From Pelagimonas varians (lineage in GTDB: Bacteria; Pseudomonadota; Alphaproteobacteria; Rhodobacterales; Rhodobacteraceae), in NCBI RefSeq assembly GCF_003208435.1, contig NZ_QKMF01000018.1, positions 44,430 through 108,429 on the forward strand: a stretch of 64,000 bases of DNA. The letters are read 5' to 3'. Both the position numbers and the translations under genes were made by a program. Positions within the stretch are counted from its first letter, which is position 1; each line of letters begins with the position of its first letter. Shown in pieces: positions 52,285-61,796 of the stretch. The notes under the pieces were generated by a model, which was not told the origin of the DNA, searched no databases, and saw only the letters and a program-made list of their open reading frames with translations.

Positions 52285-53547
52285 ATGACTTTGAATAGAC
52301 GGGCCTTTATTGGCAGTTCCGTGGCCGCATCAGCCGCATTGGCCGCCCCAATGGTACGCGCTCAAGCCAGACCACGTGTTGTGGTGGTCGGTGGCGGGGC
52401 AGGCGGCGCAACCGCTGCACGCTATATCGCCAAAGACAGCAAAGGCGAGATTGACGTAACGCTTATCGAACCGACGCGGACTTATTATACCTGCTTCTTT
52501 TCCAATCTATATATCGGCGGCTTTCGCGAGCTGAGCTCGATCGGTCATACCTATGGCACACTGGCGGCAGAATACGGGATCAACGTGGTTCATGATTGGG
52601 CTACCGGAGTGGATCGTGATGCCAAAACAGTTTCGTTGGCTGGTGGTGGCAAGGTGCCCTATGACCGTTTGATCATCAGCCCGGGCATTGATTTTGTGGA
52701 GGGTGCCGTTCCCGGCTGGTCAACGGCGGCCCAAGGCAAAATGCCTCATGCCTATAAGGCGGGTACGCAAAGCGAATTGCTGAAACGTCAGATCATGGCG
52801 ATGTCCGAAGGCGGCACTTATGTCATGGTCGCGCCTCCCAATCCGTTCCGTTGCCCTCCCGGACCATATGAGCGGATTTCGATGGTGGCGCATTACCTAA
52901 AGGCCAACAATCCGACCGCTAAAATTATCATAGCTGATCCTAAGCCGAACTTCTCGAAGCAAGCTTTGTTTGAAGAAGGGTGGGCCAAACACTATGCAGG
53001 CATGGTCGAACGCATTGGCCCTGACTTCGGCGGTGAAAACGTTTCGGTCAATCCTGATACGATGGAAGTCGACATTGATGGCGAAGTTGTCAAAGCCGAC
53101 GTTTGCAATGTTATTCCGGCCCAAAAAGCCGGTTTGATTTGTGAATCCGCGGGAATCACAGATGGCAACTGGGCACCGGTCATCGGTCACACCATGCAAA
53201 GCCGATTGGATGAAAACATCCACGTTTTGGGCGATGCATCTGCTCAGGGCGATATGCCTAAATCAGGCTTTTCCGCGAACAGCCAAGCCAAGGTTGCAGC
53301 AATGGCCGTGCGCGGCGCGCTGACCGGATCCAAGGTGTTTCCGGCTAAGTTTTCCAACACCTGCTGGTCTTTGATCGACACGGATGACGGCGTCAAAGTA
53401 GGCGCGTCCTATCGGGCAACCGATGAAAAAATCGCAAAGGTCGACGGGTTCATTTCCGCAACCGGCGAAGATGCGGAGCAACGCAAACGCACCTATGAGG
53501 AAAGTGTTGGCTGGTATGCAGGCATCACAGCGGACATGTTCGGCTGA
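52285..53547 (+). CDS. soxF: SoxF, FAD-containing sulfide dehydrogenase flavoprotein
   Basis: 420 aa. Tat signal NRRAFIGSSVAASAAL, then FAD-binding VVVVGGGAGGATAARYI (G36-G41), a DxxSF-like flavin region, and a C-terminal flavocytochrome c domain. Partner of SoxE; oxidises sulfide or SoxYZ-bound sulfur. ATG 52285 is preceded by AGGAGGA; the open frame from 52255 is an extension. Last gene of the Sox run; no soxG or soxH follows. Confidence 0.94.
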   Translation: MTLNRRAFIGSSVAASAALAAPMVRAQARPRVVVVGGGAGGATAARYIAKDSKGEIDVTLIEPTRTYYTCFFSNLYIGGFRELSSIGHTYGTLAAEYGINVVHDWATGVDRDAKTVSLAGGGKVPYDRLIISPGIDFVEGAVPGWSTAAQGKMPHAYKAGTQSELLKRQIMAMSEGGTYVMVAPPNPFRCPPGPYERISMVAHYLKANNPTAKIIIADPKPNFSKQALFEEGWAKHYAGMVERIGPDFGGENVSVNPDTMEVDIDGEVVKADVCNVIPAQKAGLICESAGITDGNWAPVIGHTMQSRLDENIHVLGDASAQGDMPKSGFSANSQAKVAAMAVRGALTGSKVFPAKFSNTCWSLIDTDDGVKVGASYRATDEKIAKVDGFISATGEDAEQRKRTYEESVGWYAGITADMFG

Positions 53548-53574
53548 TCCGAACCAGCATTTGGTAAAATTTGA

Positions 53575-53604
53575 AAAAAGGGGCGCAATCGGGTGCCCCT
53601 TTTT
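53575..53604 (+). terminator. Rho-independent terminator after soxF
   Basis: AAAAAGGGGC and GCCCCTTTTT are perfect 10-bp arms (53575-53584 and 53595-53604), loop 10 nt. Ends the sox locus. Confidence 0.9.
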
Positions 53605-53683
53605 GTTTGCGCTAAGGGTGCGGGCTTGCGTAATTTGTAAGGATTTGTTCTACAACTCGTCGATGGCCAAAGAGAGATCACGC

Positions 53684-54718
53684 ATGTCCGCACACTCAAA
53701 CCATGAACCGGTCGGGGTTGCCTTGATCGGTGCCGGAATGATCGCCGAATCGCATATACGAGCTTTGTCAGCGATCGGTCATGCCCGTTTGGAGGTTGTC
53801 GTTTCGCGTAGACCTTCCAAGGCAGGGCATCTGGCGGAGTTCTATTCCGGCCCTGCGCCTGAATTCACTTCGGATTTGTCCAAGGTGACTGAAAACCCGA
53901 AGATTCAGGTTGTGATTGTCGCGACACCGCCAAGTGTGCGGATCGATCTGATTTCGGCGCTGGCCAAAGCTGGCAAGCATGTTTTGCTCGAAAAACCCAT
54001 TGCACGGACGGTGGCAGAAGCCGAAACTGTTGTGGAGATTTGCGAACAAGCTGGCGTGACACTTGGGATACTGTTCCAACACCGGATGCGCGCACCCTCC
54101 ATTGCGGCAGCGGGCTATGTTGCAGGCGGGAGGCTTGGGGCGCTTGGGCATGTCGATATTGCTGTGCCGCTGTGGCGCGACCAATCCTATTATGATGAGC
54201 TAGGGCGCGGGACTTATGCGCGTGACGGGGGCGGTGTCTTGATCACCCAGGCGATTCATACGCTCGATTTGGCGCTGAGTTTAACGGGGCCTGTGACCTC
54301 GGTGCAGGCGATGACTGCGACCAGCCCACTGCACCAGATGGAGGCCGAAGACTTTGCCGTAGCCGGCCTGCGTTTTGCCTGTGGGGCGGTTGGGTCCTTG
54401 GTTGCCAATACCGCCACTTACCCGCATGGGCTTGAGGTGATCACGTTACATTTTGAGCATGGATCGCTGCGGTTGGACAAAGAACGTCTTGATCTGGACT
54501 GGCGGGACGGGGGCCGGGAAAGCGACGATTTTGAAGCCGTGCAACCGATCCACAAATTTGTCTGGCACCAAGGCGTTATCGAAGATTTTCTGAATTCAAT
54601 TCAAAACGGCACCGCGCCCATGGTTACCGGCCGGGAAGCTTTGTCAGTGCATCAGTTGATTGAAGCGATCGAAGTTTCATCCAGAGAAGCGCGCCAGGTC
54701 AAGATTCCTGCGCAATAA
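53684..54718 (+). CDS. Gfo/Idh/MocA-family oxidoreductase
   Basis: 344 aa, NAD(P)-dependent sugar or inositol dehydrogenase-type enzyme. N-terminal Rossmann domain with ALIGAGMIAESH, the EKP motif as LEKPIARTV, and a C-terminal alpha/beta domain. ATG 53684 has AGAGAGA upstream; an ATG 21 nt earlier is the alternative. Stands alone after the sox locus; substrate unknown. Confidence 0.85.
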   Translation: MSAHSNHEPVGVALIGAGMIAESHIRALSAIGHARLEVVVSRRPSKAGHLAEFYSGPAPEFTSDLSKVTENPKIQVVIVATPPSVRIDLISALAKAGKHVLLEKPIARTVAEAETVVEICEQAGVTLGILFQHRMRAPSIAAAGYVAGGRLGALGHVDIAVPLWRDQSYYDELGRGTYARDGGGVLITQAIHTLDLALSLTGPVTSVQAMTATSPLHQMEAEDFAVAGLRFACGAVGSLVANTATYPHGLEVITLHFEHGSLRLDKERLDLDWRDGGRESDDFEAVQPIHKFVWHQGVIEDFLNSIQNGTAPMVTGREALSVHQLIEAIEVSSREARQVKIPAQ

Positions 54719-54920
54719 AAAGTGTCATCAGGTCTGGAATTTAGCGATCCGTTAACAGTCCATAAACGATTGGGCGTCGGATTGGTCCAAATCTTGGTGC
54801 AAGCATCAGTTGAGCCGCTTTTATCCCCCCATGCCCTTGCAGCCCCCCAAGGCCAGCACTAAGACTCTCTCAATACCTAGGCTTTAGGCAGTATCCAGAG
54901 ATTTAGCAGGCGGGACCGTG

Positions 54921-55550
54921 ATGAAAGATCCATTAGACGTATATATGAACACCCTCGTTCCAATGGTTGTCGAACAGACCAGTCGGGGCGAACGGGCGTA
55001 TGATATTTTCTCGCGCCTTTTGAAAGAACGGATTATCTTCCTGAATGGTCCTGTCCATGATGGCATGTCATCGCTGATTGTGGCGCAGTTGCTGCACCTC
55101 GAAGCGGAAAATCCGTCCAAAGAAATCAGCATGTACATCAACTCTCCCGGCGGTGTTGTGACATCCGGGTTGTCGATCTACGACACCATGCAATACATCC
55201 GTCCCAAAGTATCGACTTTGGTGATTGGTCAAGCTGCGTCCATGGGTTCGCTCTTGTTGACGGCAGGCGAAAAAGACATGCGTTTCTCGCTGCCAAACAG
55301 CCGCGTCATGGTTCACCAGCCGTCCGGTGGGTATCAAGGTCAAGCGACTGACATCATGATCCATGCCGAAGAAACGCTGAAACTGAAAAAGCGTTTGAAT
55401 GAAATCTATGTTCAGCACACCGGTCGTACATACGCCGAAGTTGAAAGCGGTCTTGAGCGGGATAACTTTATGTCTCCAGAAGAGGCAAAAGAATGGGGTT
55501 TGATCGATGAAATCGTATCTTCCCGCGCCAAAGAAGGCGACGAAGAGTAA
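54921..55550 (+). CDS. clpP: ATP-dependent Clp protease proteolytic subunit ClpP
   Basis: 209 aa serine protease that forms the double-ring chamber. Catalytic triad S107 (GQAASMGS), H132 (MVHQPSGG) and D181 (ERDNF); these are E. coli positions 97, 122 and 171 shifted by ten. The GTG three bases before is an alternative start. Pairs with ClpX, encoded 182 nt downstream, to degrade tagged proteins in the cytoplasm. Confidence 0.96.
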   Translation: MKDPLDVYMNTLVPMVVEQTSRGERAYDIFSRLLKERIIFLNGPVHDGMSSLIVAQLLHLEAENPSKEISMYINSPGGVVTSGLSIYDTMQYIRPKVSTLVIGQAASMGSLLLTAGEKDMRFSLPNSRVMVHQPSGGYQGQATDIMIHAEETLKLKKRLNEIYVQHTGRTYAEVESGLERDNFMSPEEAKEWGLIDEIVSSRAKEGDEE

Positions 55551-55732
55551 AGACTGACGAAGATTTCGGCGCCCGCTTCAATGGCGGCGCGCCGGGGTGA
55601 TTTTCCGATTGTCGCGGCCGGGTGCCTGTCCTAAGCTGGCGGGAACTTGGCGACCGGTGCGATGTCGGGGTGCTGGCATAGGGCTGCCACGCAAAGTGAA
55701 TAAACCGGGACGATGACCGGGAAAGGTGCAAA

Positions 55733-56998
55733 ATGGCGACGAATTCAGGTGGTGATAGCAAGAACACCCTCTACTGCAGTTTTTGCGGCAAGAGCCAGCA
55801 TGAGGTGCGCAAACTGATTGCGGGACCCACAGTGTTCATCTGCGATGAATGCGTCGAACTGTGCATGGACATCATCCGTGAAGAAACCAAAGGTGCCGGC
55901 TTGAAATCCTCTGAAGGGGTGCCGACGCCATTGGAAATCTGCAATGTTCTGGACGATTATGTGATTGGTCAGGCCAAGGCGAAACGCGTTTTGTCCGTGG
56001 CTGTGCACAACCACTACAAACGCTTGAACCACGCGCAGAAAAGCTCTGATATAGAATTGGCGAAATCCAATATCTTGCTGATTGGCCCCACGGGCTGTGG
56101 TAAGACGTTGCTTGCGCAAACTCTTGCACGCATTCTGGATGTCCCGTTCACCATGGCAGATGCCACGACGCTGACCGAAGCCGGTTATGTGGGCGAGGAT
56201 GTTGAAAACATCATTCTCAAACTGTTGCAGGCGTCTGAGTATAATGTCGAACGGGCGCAGCGCGGCATCGTCTATATCGACGAAGTTGATAAGATCACTC
56301 GTAAATCGGAAAACCCGTCTATCACGCGTGACGTGTCGGGCGAAGGGGTACAGCAGGCCTTGCTGAAGCTGATGGAAGGGACCGTCGCGTCTGTTCCTCC
56401 GCAGGGTGGGCGCAAGCATCCTCAGCAAGAGTTCTTGCAAGTGGACACAACGAACATTTTGTTCATTTGCGGCGGTGCTTTTGCTGGTCTTGACCGGATT
56501 ATTGCACAGCGCGGCAAAGGGTCTGCCATGGGCTTCGGTGCAGATGTGCGCGGCAATGACGATCGCGGCGTTGGAGAGATTTTCCAAGACCTCGAGCCAG
56601 AAGATCTTCTGAAGTTTGGACTGATCCCGGAATTTGTGGGTCGTTTGCCGGTTGTTGCAACGCTTGAAGATTTGGATGAAGATGCGCTTGTCACTATCTT
56701 GACCCAGCCAAAGAACGCTTTGGTCAAACAGTATCAACGCTTGTTCGAAATGGAAGATACCGAGCTCAGCTTTACCGACGAAGCACTGTCTTCGATCGCG
56801 AAAAAGGCGATTGAGCGTAAGACCGGTGCGCGTGGATTGCGGTCGATCCTTGAGGGGATCTTGCTCGATACAATGTTTGAACTTCCGGGCAAAGACGATG
56901 TAACCGAGATTGTTGTGAATGACGAATCTGTGAATTCGGACGCGCAACCTTTGATGGTTCATGCCGATAAAGAAAAAGAAGAGGCATCTGCGAGCTAA
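55733..56998 (+). CDS. clpX: ATP-dependent Clp protease ATP-binding subunit ClpX
   Basis: 421 aa AAA+ unfoldase. N-terminal zinc domain with C15, C18, C37 and C40 (LYCSFCGK and ICDECVELC), Walker A GPTGCGKT near 119, Walker [11 protein letters not shown], and the pore-loop GYVGEDVE. Loads substrates into ClpP. AGGTGCAAA before the ATG. Confidence 0.97.
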   Translation: MATNSGGDSKNTLYCSFCGKSQHEVRKLIAGPTVFICDECVELCMDIIREETKGAGLKSSEGVPTPLEICNVLDDYVIGQAKAKRVLSVAVHNHYKRLNHAQKSSDIELAKSNILLIGPTGCGKTLLAQTLARILDVPFTMADATTLTEAGYVGEDVENIILKLLQASEYNVERAQRGIVYIDEVDKITRKSENPSITRDVSGEGVQQALLKLMEGTVASVPPQGGRKHPQQEFLQVDTTNILFICGGAFAGLDRIIAQRGKGSAMGFGADVRGNDDRGVGEIFQDLEPEDLLKFGLIPEFVGRLPVVATLEDLDEDALVTILTQPKNALVKQYQRLFEMEDTELSFTDEALSSIAKKAIERKTGARGLRSILEGILLDTMFELPGKDDVTEIVVNDESVNSDAQPLMVHADKEKEEASAS

Positions 56999-57025
56999 AC
57001 GCAGCCAAGGCCAATTCGAAAGCAG

Positions 57026-57048
57026 GGCGGGGTTTTCCCCGCCTTTTT
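57026..57048 (+). terminator. Rho-independent terminator after clpX
   Basis: GGCGGGG (57026-57032), TTTT, CCCCGCC (57037-57043), then TTTTT (57044-57048). Ends 14 nt before the RidA start. Confidence 0.88.
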
Positions 57049-57062
57049 CATAAGAGAGAGCC

Positions 57063-57428
57063 GTGATAAAACGTATTTCCAGTGGTGGTGAGTTTGAAGC
57101 CAAAGTCGGGTATTGCCGTGCCGTCGTCGCAGGGGGCTTTGTGCATGTCGCGGGGACCGTTGGGCAGGGCGAAACCGTAGTTGAGCAATGTCGAAACGCA
57201 CTGGGGGTGATTGAAAAAGCGCTGAATGAAGCCGGATCGAGTTTCAAGGACGTTGTTCGGGTTTCCTATTTTCTACCGGACAGGCATGAATTTGCGGCGT
57301 GTTTTGATTTGTTGTCGAACACCTTTGGCGCAAACCCACCAGCGGCAACCATGATTGAATGCGGCCTCATCGATCCCAAATATCGGATTGAGATTGAGGT
57401 TACGGCATTGGCTCCGCAATCGCGGTGA
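57063..57428 (+). CDS. RidA/YjgF-family protein
   Basis: 121 aa. Rid-family enzyme or relative that hydrolyses reactive imine/enamine intermediates from PLP enzymes. The region MIECGLIDPKYRIEIEVTA, core KYRIEIEV, holds the Arg that binds the substrate carboxylate. Starts at GTG 57063 after AAGAGAGAG. It ends inside a hairpin (57427-57445). The subfamily is uncertain. Confidence 0.85.
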   Translation: MIKRISSGGEFEAKVGYCRAVVAGGFVHVAGTVGQGETVVEQCRNALGVIEKALNEAGSSFKDVVRVSYFLPDRHEFAACFDLLSNTFGANPPAATMIECGLIDPKYRIEIEVTALAPQSR

Positions 57429-57445
57429 ATTTTCGGCGAAAATTC
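57427..57445 (+). terminator. Hairpin overlapping the RidA stop
   Basis: GAATTTTC (57427-57434), GGC, GAAAATTC (57438-57445), perfect 8-bp stem whose first two bases belong to the stop codon. Shares the core TTTTCGGCGAAAA with the hairpin at 41424-41444. Confidence 0.5.
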
Positions 57446-57543
57446 GTGTCCAGAGGCACCCAAAACAGCCCTGCGGCAGGCCGACCACTGGACCTTGCCG
57501 AAGGTTCCGGCCATAACAACGCTAAGAGAGACAGGAGTCGCCC

Positions 57544-57927
57544 ATGAGCATTCTCAGCAAAATTCTTCGCGTTGTCACCTGGTGGAACGGTGGAACGCTG
57601 ACAACCGTACTTTATACGCGCCGCAACGGCGTTAAAGTCGGCGAAGATGAGCAAGGTAATGTCTACTATCAATCCCATGATGCCAAAAAGCGTTGGGTGA
57701 TGTTCAACGGTGAAGTCGAAGCATCCCGTGTGAGTCCCGATTGGCATGGCTGGTTGCACCATACGTTTGATGACCGTCCCGGCGACAAGGAATTGTCTCA
57801 CAAAGCATGGGAAAAGCCGCACCAAGAGAACGTCACAGGCTCGGCTTTGGCCTATGCACCTTCTGGCTCGCTTCGGGCGGCTGCGCCGGCTGATCGTAGT
57901 GACTATGAGGCATGGAGCCCGGAATGA
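57544..57927 (+). CDS. NADH:ubiquinone oxidoreductase accessory subunit NDUFA12-type
   Basis: 127 aa homologue of the mitochondrial complex I accessory subunit NDUFA12 (B17.2), kept in alphaproteobacteria. Core phrases: [27 protein letters not shown], split core [16 protein letters not shown], and [24 protein letters not shown], core PDWHGWLHH. Its stop overlaps the mlaD start by 4 bp. Confidence 0.92.
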   Translation: MSILSKILRVVTWWNGGTLTTVLYTRRNGVKVGEDEQGNVYYQSHDAKKRWVMFNGEVEASRVSPDWHGWLHHTFDDRPGDKELSHKAWEKPHQENVTGSALAYAPSGSLRAAAPADRSDYEAWSPE

Positions 57928-58376
57928 GCCATTCGGCAACCGAAGTGGTAATGGGCGGCGGCGTATTGGCCGCCGCTTTGGCATTTGGCCTTTATGCTGT
58001 GCAAAGCACTGGCCTGACCTTAAACGAGTCGGGATACGACTTGCGCGCCTCGTTTCGCTCACTCGAAGGGGTGAATGTTGGGACTGATGTTCGTTTGGCC
58101 GGAGTCAAAGTTGGCACTGTTTCGGGCATTGAATTGAACACCGAAACCTACCGCGCGGATACTGTGGTTGCCATCAACAACGGTATTGAAATTCCGGATG
58201 ACAGCGCAATCATTATTGCCTCAGAAGGGTTACTGGGCGGAAATTATGTTGAAATTTCTCCCGGTGGATCTCCTTTCTATTTCTCGGCTGGGGATGAAAT
58301 CCTCGACACGCAAGGCTCCGTTAGTCTGCTGACATTGCTTTTGAAATACGTCGGCGGGGATGGGGGCAGCGAGTGA
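57924..58376 (+). CDS. mlaD: MlaD, phospholipid transport MCE-domain protein
   Basis: 150 aa. Short cytoplasmic N-terminus, transmembrane helix about residues 9-28, then an MCE domain with [25 protein letters not shown], core VRLAGVKVG. Member of the Mla system that returns phospholipids from the outer to the inner membrane. Overlaps NDUFA12 at ATGA and DUF2155 at its stop, so the three are coupled. The Mla ATPase and permease are not adjacent. Confidence 0.9.
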   Translation: MSHSATEVVMGGGVLAAALAFGLYAVQSTGLTLNESGYDLRASFRSLEGVNVGTDVRLAGVKVGTVSGIELNTETYRADTVVAINNGIEIPDDSAIIIASEGLLGGNYVEISPGGSPFYFSAGDEILDTQGSVSLLTLLLKYVGGDGGSE

Positions 58377-58729
58377 AAACGCTAGCATGTTTGTTGATGC
58401 TTTTGGCTGCACCGCTTGCCGCGCAAGAGGCCGTGAACTCTGGCGGCGGAGCTGTTCTACGCGCGTTGGACAAGCTGAATGCCAAGGTTTCGGACTTTAC
58501 CATTGCAAACGGTGCCACGCAGGCAATGGGGCTGATCGAAATCACGCTCAACGAATGTCGTTATCCGAAGGGCAACCCGTCGGGAGATGCCTATGCCTTT
58601 TTGACGATCCGCGAGGCGGGAGTACCCGAACCGGTGTTCCGCGGCTGGATGGTGGCATCTTCTCCGGCGCTAAACCCATTGGATCACGCACGTTACGATG
58701 TTTGGGTGATGCGCTGCACGACGTCCTGA
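58373..58729 (+). CDS. DUF2155 exported protein
   Basis: 118 aa. Signal peptide (cleavage after LAAQ, about residue 18), mature part with the DUF2155 pattern LDKLNAKVSDFTIANG and the closing HARYDVWVMRC. Starts at GTG 58373 overlapping the mlaD stop. Rhodobacterales often carry it beside NDUFA12/MlaD. Function unknown. Its 3' end overlaps the converging aat gene by 37 bp. Confidence 0.85.
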   Translation: MKTLACLLMLLAAPLAAQEAVNSGGGAVLRALDKLNAKVSDFTIANGATQAMGLIEITLNECRYPKGNPSGDAYAFLTIREAGVPEPVFRGWMVASSPALNPLDHARYDVWVMRCTTS

Positions 58730-59346
58730 CCACTGCTTGCAAGTGGTACGGACAATATATCCGACCTCCCCTGTAAAGCCTGCGCCAGTCTTTGATGGTA
58801 AGAGTTTCTGGTAATTTCCACTCCACCTAAACTGGCCAAATGCGGGGTGAGAAATTGAGTGTCGAATAGGACGAAGCCACAGCGATTCAATAAATTCACC
58901 AACCAAGCCAAGGCAATTTTTGAGGCGTCCGTGCGGGTCGAAAACATCGACTCTCCACAAAACGCGCGCCCGACAGTCACGCCGTAGACACCGCCAACCA
59001 AGGTGTCATCCATCCAGACTTCGATCGAATGTGCAGCGCCCATGGCGTGCAACTCGCAATACAGAGTGTGGATTTTCTGACTGATCCAGGTCTCTGTTCT
59101 ATCGGCACAACCAGCCAGAACGTCCTCAAAAGCTGAATTCAAGGTGATGCGATAGTTCTGTTGTCGTAGCCGTTTCGCCAAGGAGCGCGAGATGTGGAAC
59201 CCGTCCAGCGGAAGTATGCCACGCTTGCGCGGATCGACCCAGAATAGTTCCGGGTCGTCCTTATGTTCCGCCATTGGAAAGATGCCAGAACAATAGGCCT
59301 GCAAGAGCAGGTCGGCAGTTACGTCATGAGAAGAGATGGCAGACAT
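58693..59346 (-). CDS. aat: Leucyl/phenylalanyl-tRNA--protein transferase
   Basis: 217 aa cytoplasmic enzyme that adds Leu or Phe to proteins with N-terminal Arg/Lys, marking them for ClpAP. Motifs include YCSGIFPMAE, ELFWVDPRKRG, VGGVYGVTVGRAFCGESMFS and FDTQFLTPHLASLGG. Convergent with DUF2155 and overlapping it by 37 bp. The ClpS adaptor is not in the window, but ClpX and ClpP are close by. Confidence 0.94.
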   Translation of the reverse strand: MSAISSHDVTADLLLQAYCSGIFPMAEHKDDPELFWVDPRKRGILPLDGFHISRSLAKRLRQQNYRITLNSAFEDVLAGCADRTETWISQKIHTLYCELHAMGAAHSIEVWMDDTLVGGVYGVTVGRAFCGESMFSTRTDASKIALAWLVNLLNRCGFVLFDTQFLTPHLASLGGVEITRNSYHQRLAQALQGRSDILSVPLASSGQDVVQRITQTS

Positions 59347-59465
59347 AAAAACGCCATTTGTGGCAAGGTGTTAGACAAGCTAATCAGAATGAAAGGATAT
59401 GTTCAAGTCGGCGGATTATACCACATCGGCATGCAACCGACCGAGCACTGATATGTACCCTCCGC

Positions 59466-59654
59466 TTAGTTGGAGTTTGCTCCAGCGATGATGGCACCAA
59501 CCCCGATGACCACCAGGATCAACAAGGTTTTCCCACCAATTACCGCAGATGATCCAGCCGCTGATGATGAAGCTGCGGCTTCCTGAGCTTGCAAAGGGGT
59601 AGCCAGTGACAGGCAAACTGCGGTGGCGGAAGACAGAGCGATTAATCGTTTCAT
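59466..59654 (-). CDS. Small membrane or exported peptide, function unknown
   Basis: 62 aa. Signal-type N-terminus (hydrophobic about 5-20, QAQE at 22-25), an Ala/Ser-rich spacer, and a C-terminal hydrophobic helix LLILVVIGVGAIIAG ending GANSN. AGGAATTCGAA precedes the ATG. The helix near the C-terminus suggests the peptide stays in the inner membrane. It lies downstream of the accC terminator on the same strand. Confidence 0.6.
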   Translation of the reverse strand: MKRLIALSSATAVCLSLATPLQAQEAAASSSAAGSSAVIGGKTLLILVVIGVGAIIAGANSN

Positions 59655-59734
59655 TTCGAATTCCTGAATGTAGGCGCAATGCGGCCCTGCGTGGTCTGAA
59701 ACGCCGCAGGCCTCTATACCAACACGCGCGGAAC

Positions 59735-59763
59735 AAAAAAACAGCCGGGCGAAACCCCGGCTG
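59735..59763 (-). terminator. Rho-independent terminator after accC
   Basis: On the minus strand CAGCCGGG and CCCGGCTG (59763-59756 and 59749-59742), loop 6 nt, followed by seven T (59741-59735, with the C at 59742 in the stem). Begins 16 nt after the accC stop. Confidence 0.9.
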
Positions 59764-59778
59764 CTTGTCTTGCTTTAG

Positions 59779-61131
59779 TCAGCGGTCAAGACCACCAGCC
59801 TCTAACCATTTCTCCAACCAGTGGATGTTGTACTCCCCGGTGTGGATGTCTTTTTCTTGCAGCAAAGCGTGAAATAGCGGCACCGTGGTTTCAACACCGT
59901 CTACGATCAATTCACCCAGCGCGCGGTTCAGTCGGGCCAAGGCTTCGGTCCGGTCACGTCCGTGGACGATCAGTTTTCCGATCAAACTGTCGTAATAGGG
60001 TGGGATTTTATACCCGTCATACAGCGCTGAATCGACCCGAACACCAAGGCCGCCGGGGGCGTGGTATTGGGTGATTTTGCCGGGGCAGGGAACAAAATTC
60101 GGCAGACGTTCGGCGTTGATCCGCACCTCAATGGCATGACCATTGATCTCTAGGTCCTCTTGCGAAAACGAAAGCGGCAGGCCAGCAGCAACGCGAATTT
60201 GTTCGCGCACCAGATCCACACCAAAGATGCCTTCGGTCACCGGATGCTCTACCTGCAAACGCGTGTTCATCTCGATGAAATAGAACTCGCCATTCTCATA
60301 GAGGAATTCGATGGTGCCCGCACCAGCGTACCCGATCCGCGCAACGGCATCAGCACAGGTTTTGCCGATCTTGGCACGTTCTTCAGGGGTGATGCTGGGG
60401 CCTGGGGCCTCTTCAAAAACCTTTTGGTGCCGGCGCTGCAACGAACAGTCGCGTTCACCCAGATGCACAGCCTTGCCTTTGCCGTCGCCAAAAACCTGAA
60501 TCTCGATGTGGCGTGGTGTGGTGAGGTACTTTTCGATGTAGACTTCGTCATTCCCGAAGTTTGACTTGCCTTCGGCGCGGGCTGTCGGAAACGCTGATTT
60601 CATTTCTTCAGCGCTATTGGCGACTTTCATGCCGCGGCCACCGCCGCCAGCGGTCGCCTTGACGATCACCGGATAGCCGAACTCTTCGCCGATCTTCAGA
60701 GCGGCCTCCAAATCAGGAACGCCGCCGTCTGAACCGGGCACGCAGGGCACACCAAGCTCTTTCATCGTGTCTTTGGCAGTAATCTTGTCGCCCATCATGC
60801 TGATGTGTTTTGCGGTTGGGCCGATGAATTTCAGATCGTGGTCTTCGACGATCTGAACAAAGCGCGCATTTTCCGACAAAAAGCCGTAGCCGGGATGAAT
60901 CGCCTGTGCTCCGGTGACTTCGCAGGCGGCAATAATCGACGGAATAGACAGATAGCTGTCGGTGCTGGATGCAGGGCCAACGCAGATGCTTTCGTCCGCC
61001 ATTCGGACATGCATCGCATCGGCGTCTGCGGTGGAATGCACCGCAACCGACCGGATGCCCATTTCGCGGCAGGCACGTACAACGCGCAACGCGATTTCGC
61101 CGCGATTGGCGATCAGGATTTTATCAAACAT
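59779..61131 (-). CDS. accC: Acetyl-CoA carboxylase, biotin carboxylase subunit
   Basis: 450 aa. Carboxylates the biotin on AccB with ATP and bicarbonate, the first step of fatty acid synthesis. N-terminal [24 protein letters not shown], core [12 protein letters not shown]-grasp loop GGGGRGMKV, and [14 protein letters not shown]. Second gene of the minus-strand pair; starts 11 nt after accB. Confidence 0.97.
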   Translation of the reverse strand: MFDKILIANRGEIALRVVRACREMGIRSVAVHSTADADAMHVRMADESICVGPASSTDSYLSIPSIIAACEVTGAQAIHPGYGFLSENARFVQIVEDHDLKFIGPTAKHISMMGDKITAKDTMKELGVPCVPGSDGGVPDLEAALKIGEEFGYPVIVKATAGGGGRGMKVANSAEEMKSAFPTARAEGKSNFGNDEVYIEKYLTTPRHIEIQVFGDGKGKAVHLGERDCSLQRRHQKVFEEAPGPSITPEERAKIGKTCADAVARIGYAGAGTIEFLYENGEFYFIEMNTRLQVEHPVTEGIFGVDLVREQIRVAAGLPLSFSQEDLEINGHAIEVRINAERLPNFVPCPGKITQYHAPGGLGVRVDSALYDGYKIPPYYDSLIGKLIVHGRDRTEALARLNRALGELIVDGVETTVPLFHALLQEKDIHTGEYNIHWLEKWLEAGGLDR

Positions 61132-61142
61132 TCGGTCCGTCC

Positions 61143-61637
61143 TTATTCAAGGATGATCAAAGGAGCACCAAATTCCACTGCGGCACCATCGTCGACCATA
61201 ATGCGCTTAACAGTACCTGCACGCGGGGCAGGGATGTGGTTCATGGTTTTCATGGCTTCGACGATCAACAATGTATCGCCTTCGCTGACTTGGGTGCCGA
61301 CCGAGATGAAGGCAGGCGTTCCGGGTTCAGCCTGCATATAGACTGTTCCAACCATTGGCGACGTCACCGCGCCGGGATGGCTGGCGGGATCTTCGGGCAT
61401 TTCGACAGCAACCGGTGCGGCTGCAACCGGTGCAGCGGCAGGTGCTGCTGCCGGGGCGGCCAAAGCAGGCGCAGCTGCGGCCATTGTGATATGCTTTTGG
61501 CGGCTGACACGTACATTCAGGCTGTCATCTTCGCCGTATTCACGCATGACCTCTAGTTCGGTCAGGTCGTTTTCCTGCAAAAGCTCTGCCAAAGCCTTGA
61601 TAAAAGCTACATCCGAGTCGTGGTTCTTTTTACTCAT
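61143..61637 (-). CDS. accB: Acetyl-CoA carboxylase, biotin carboxyl carrier protein
   Basis: 164 aa. Short helical N-terminus, Ala/Pro-rich hinge (about 50-78), and a C-terminal biotinyl domain with EAMKTMN (biotinylated K130). ATG 61637 follows GAGGAACG; the open frame to 62225 extends into the divergent synthetase and is ignored. Precedes accC, with which it is surely co-transcribed. Confidence 0.95.
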   Translation of the reverse strand: MSKKNHDSDVAFIKALAELLQENDLTELEVMREYGEDDSLNVRVSRQKHITMAAAAPALAAPAAAPAAAPVAAAPVAVEMPEDPASHPGAVTSPMVGTVYMQAEPGTPAFISVGTQVSEGDTLLIVEAMKTMNHIPAPRAGTVKRIMVDDGAAVEFGAPLIILE

Positions 61638-61796
61638 GCGTTCCTCGCCCATTCCCGAATGACGAAGCGAAGTATTCCGCAACGTCGGTTGCCCGCTTAT
61701 AGGCCAAGCCTTCGGCGGTGAAAAGCAAAGCTGACATGGGATTGCATTCCTTTTGCTGCAAGGTCTTAATCGGAAAGAATTAGCGAGGGGAATGGA

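Noticed and set aside
54781..54840. Heat-shock (RpoH) promoter before clpP
   Set aside because: CCCCAT at 54827 and nearby TTGAG have spacing of about 12, short of the usual 13-17; too weak to call.
55745..57247. 500-codon minus-strand frame opposite clpX
   Set aside because: Antisense shadow of clpX with no motif.
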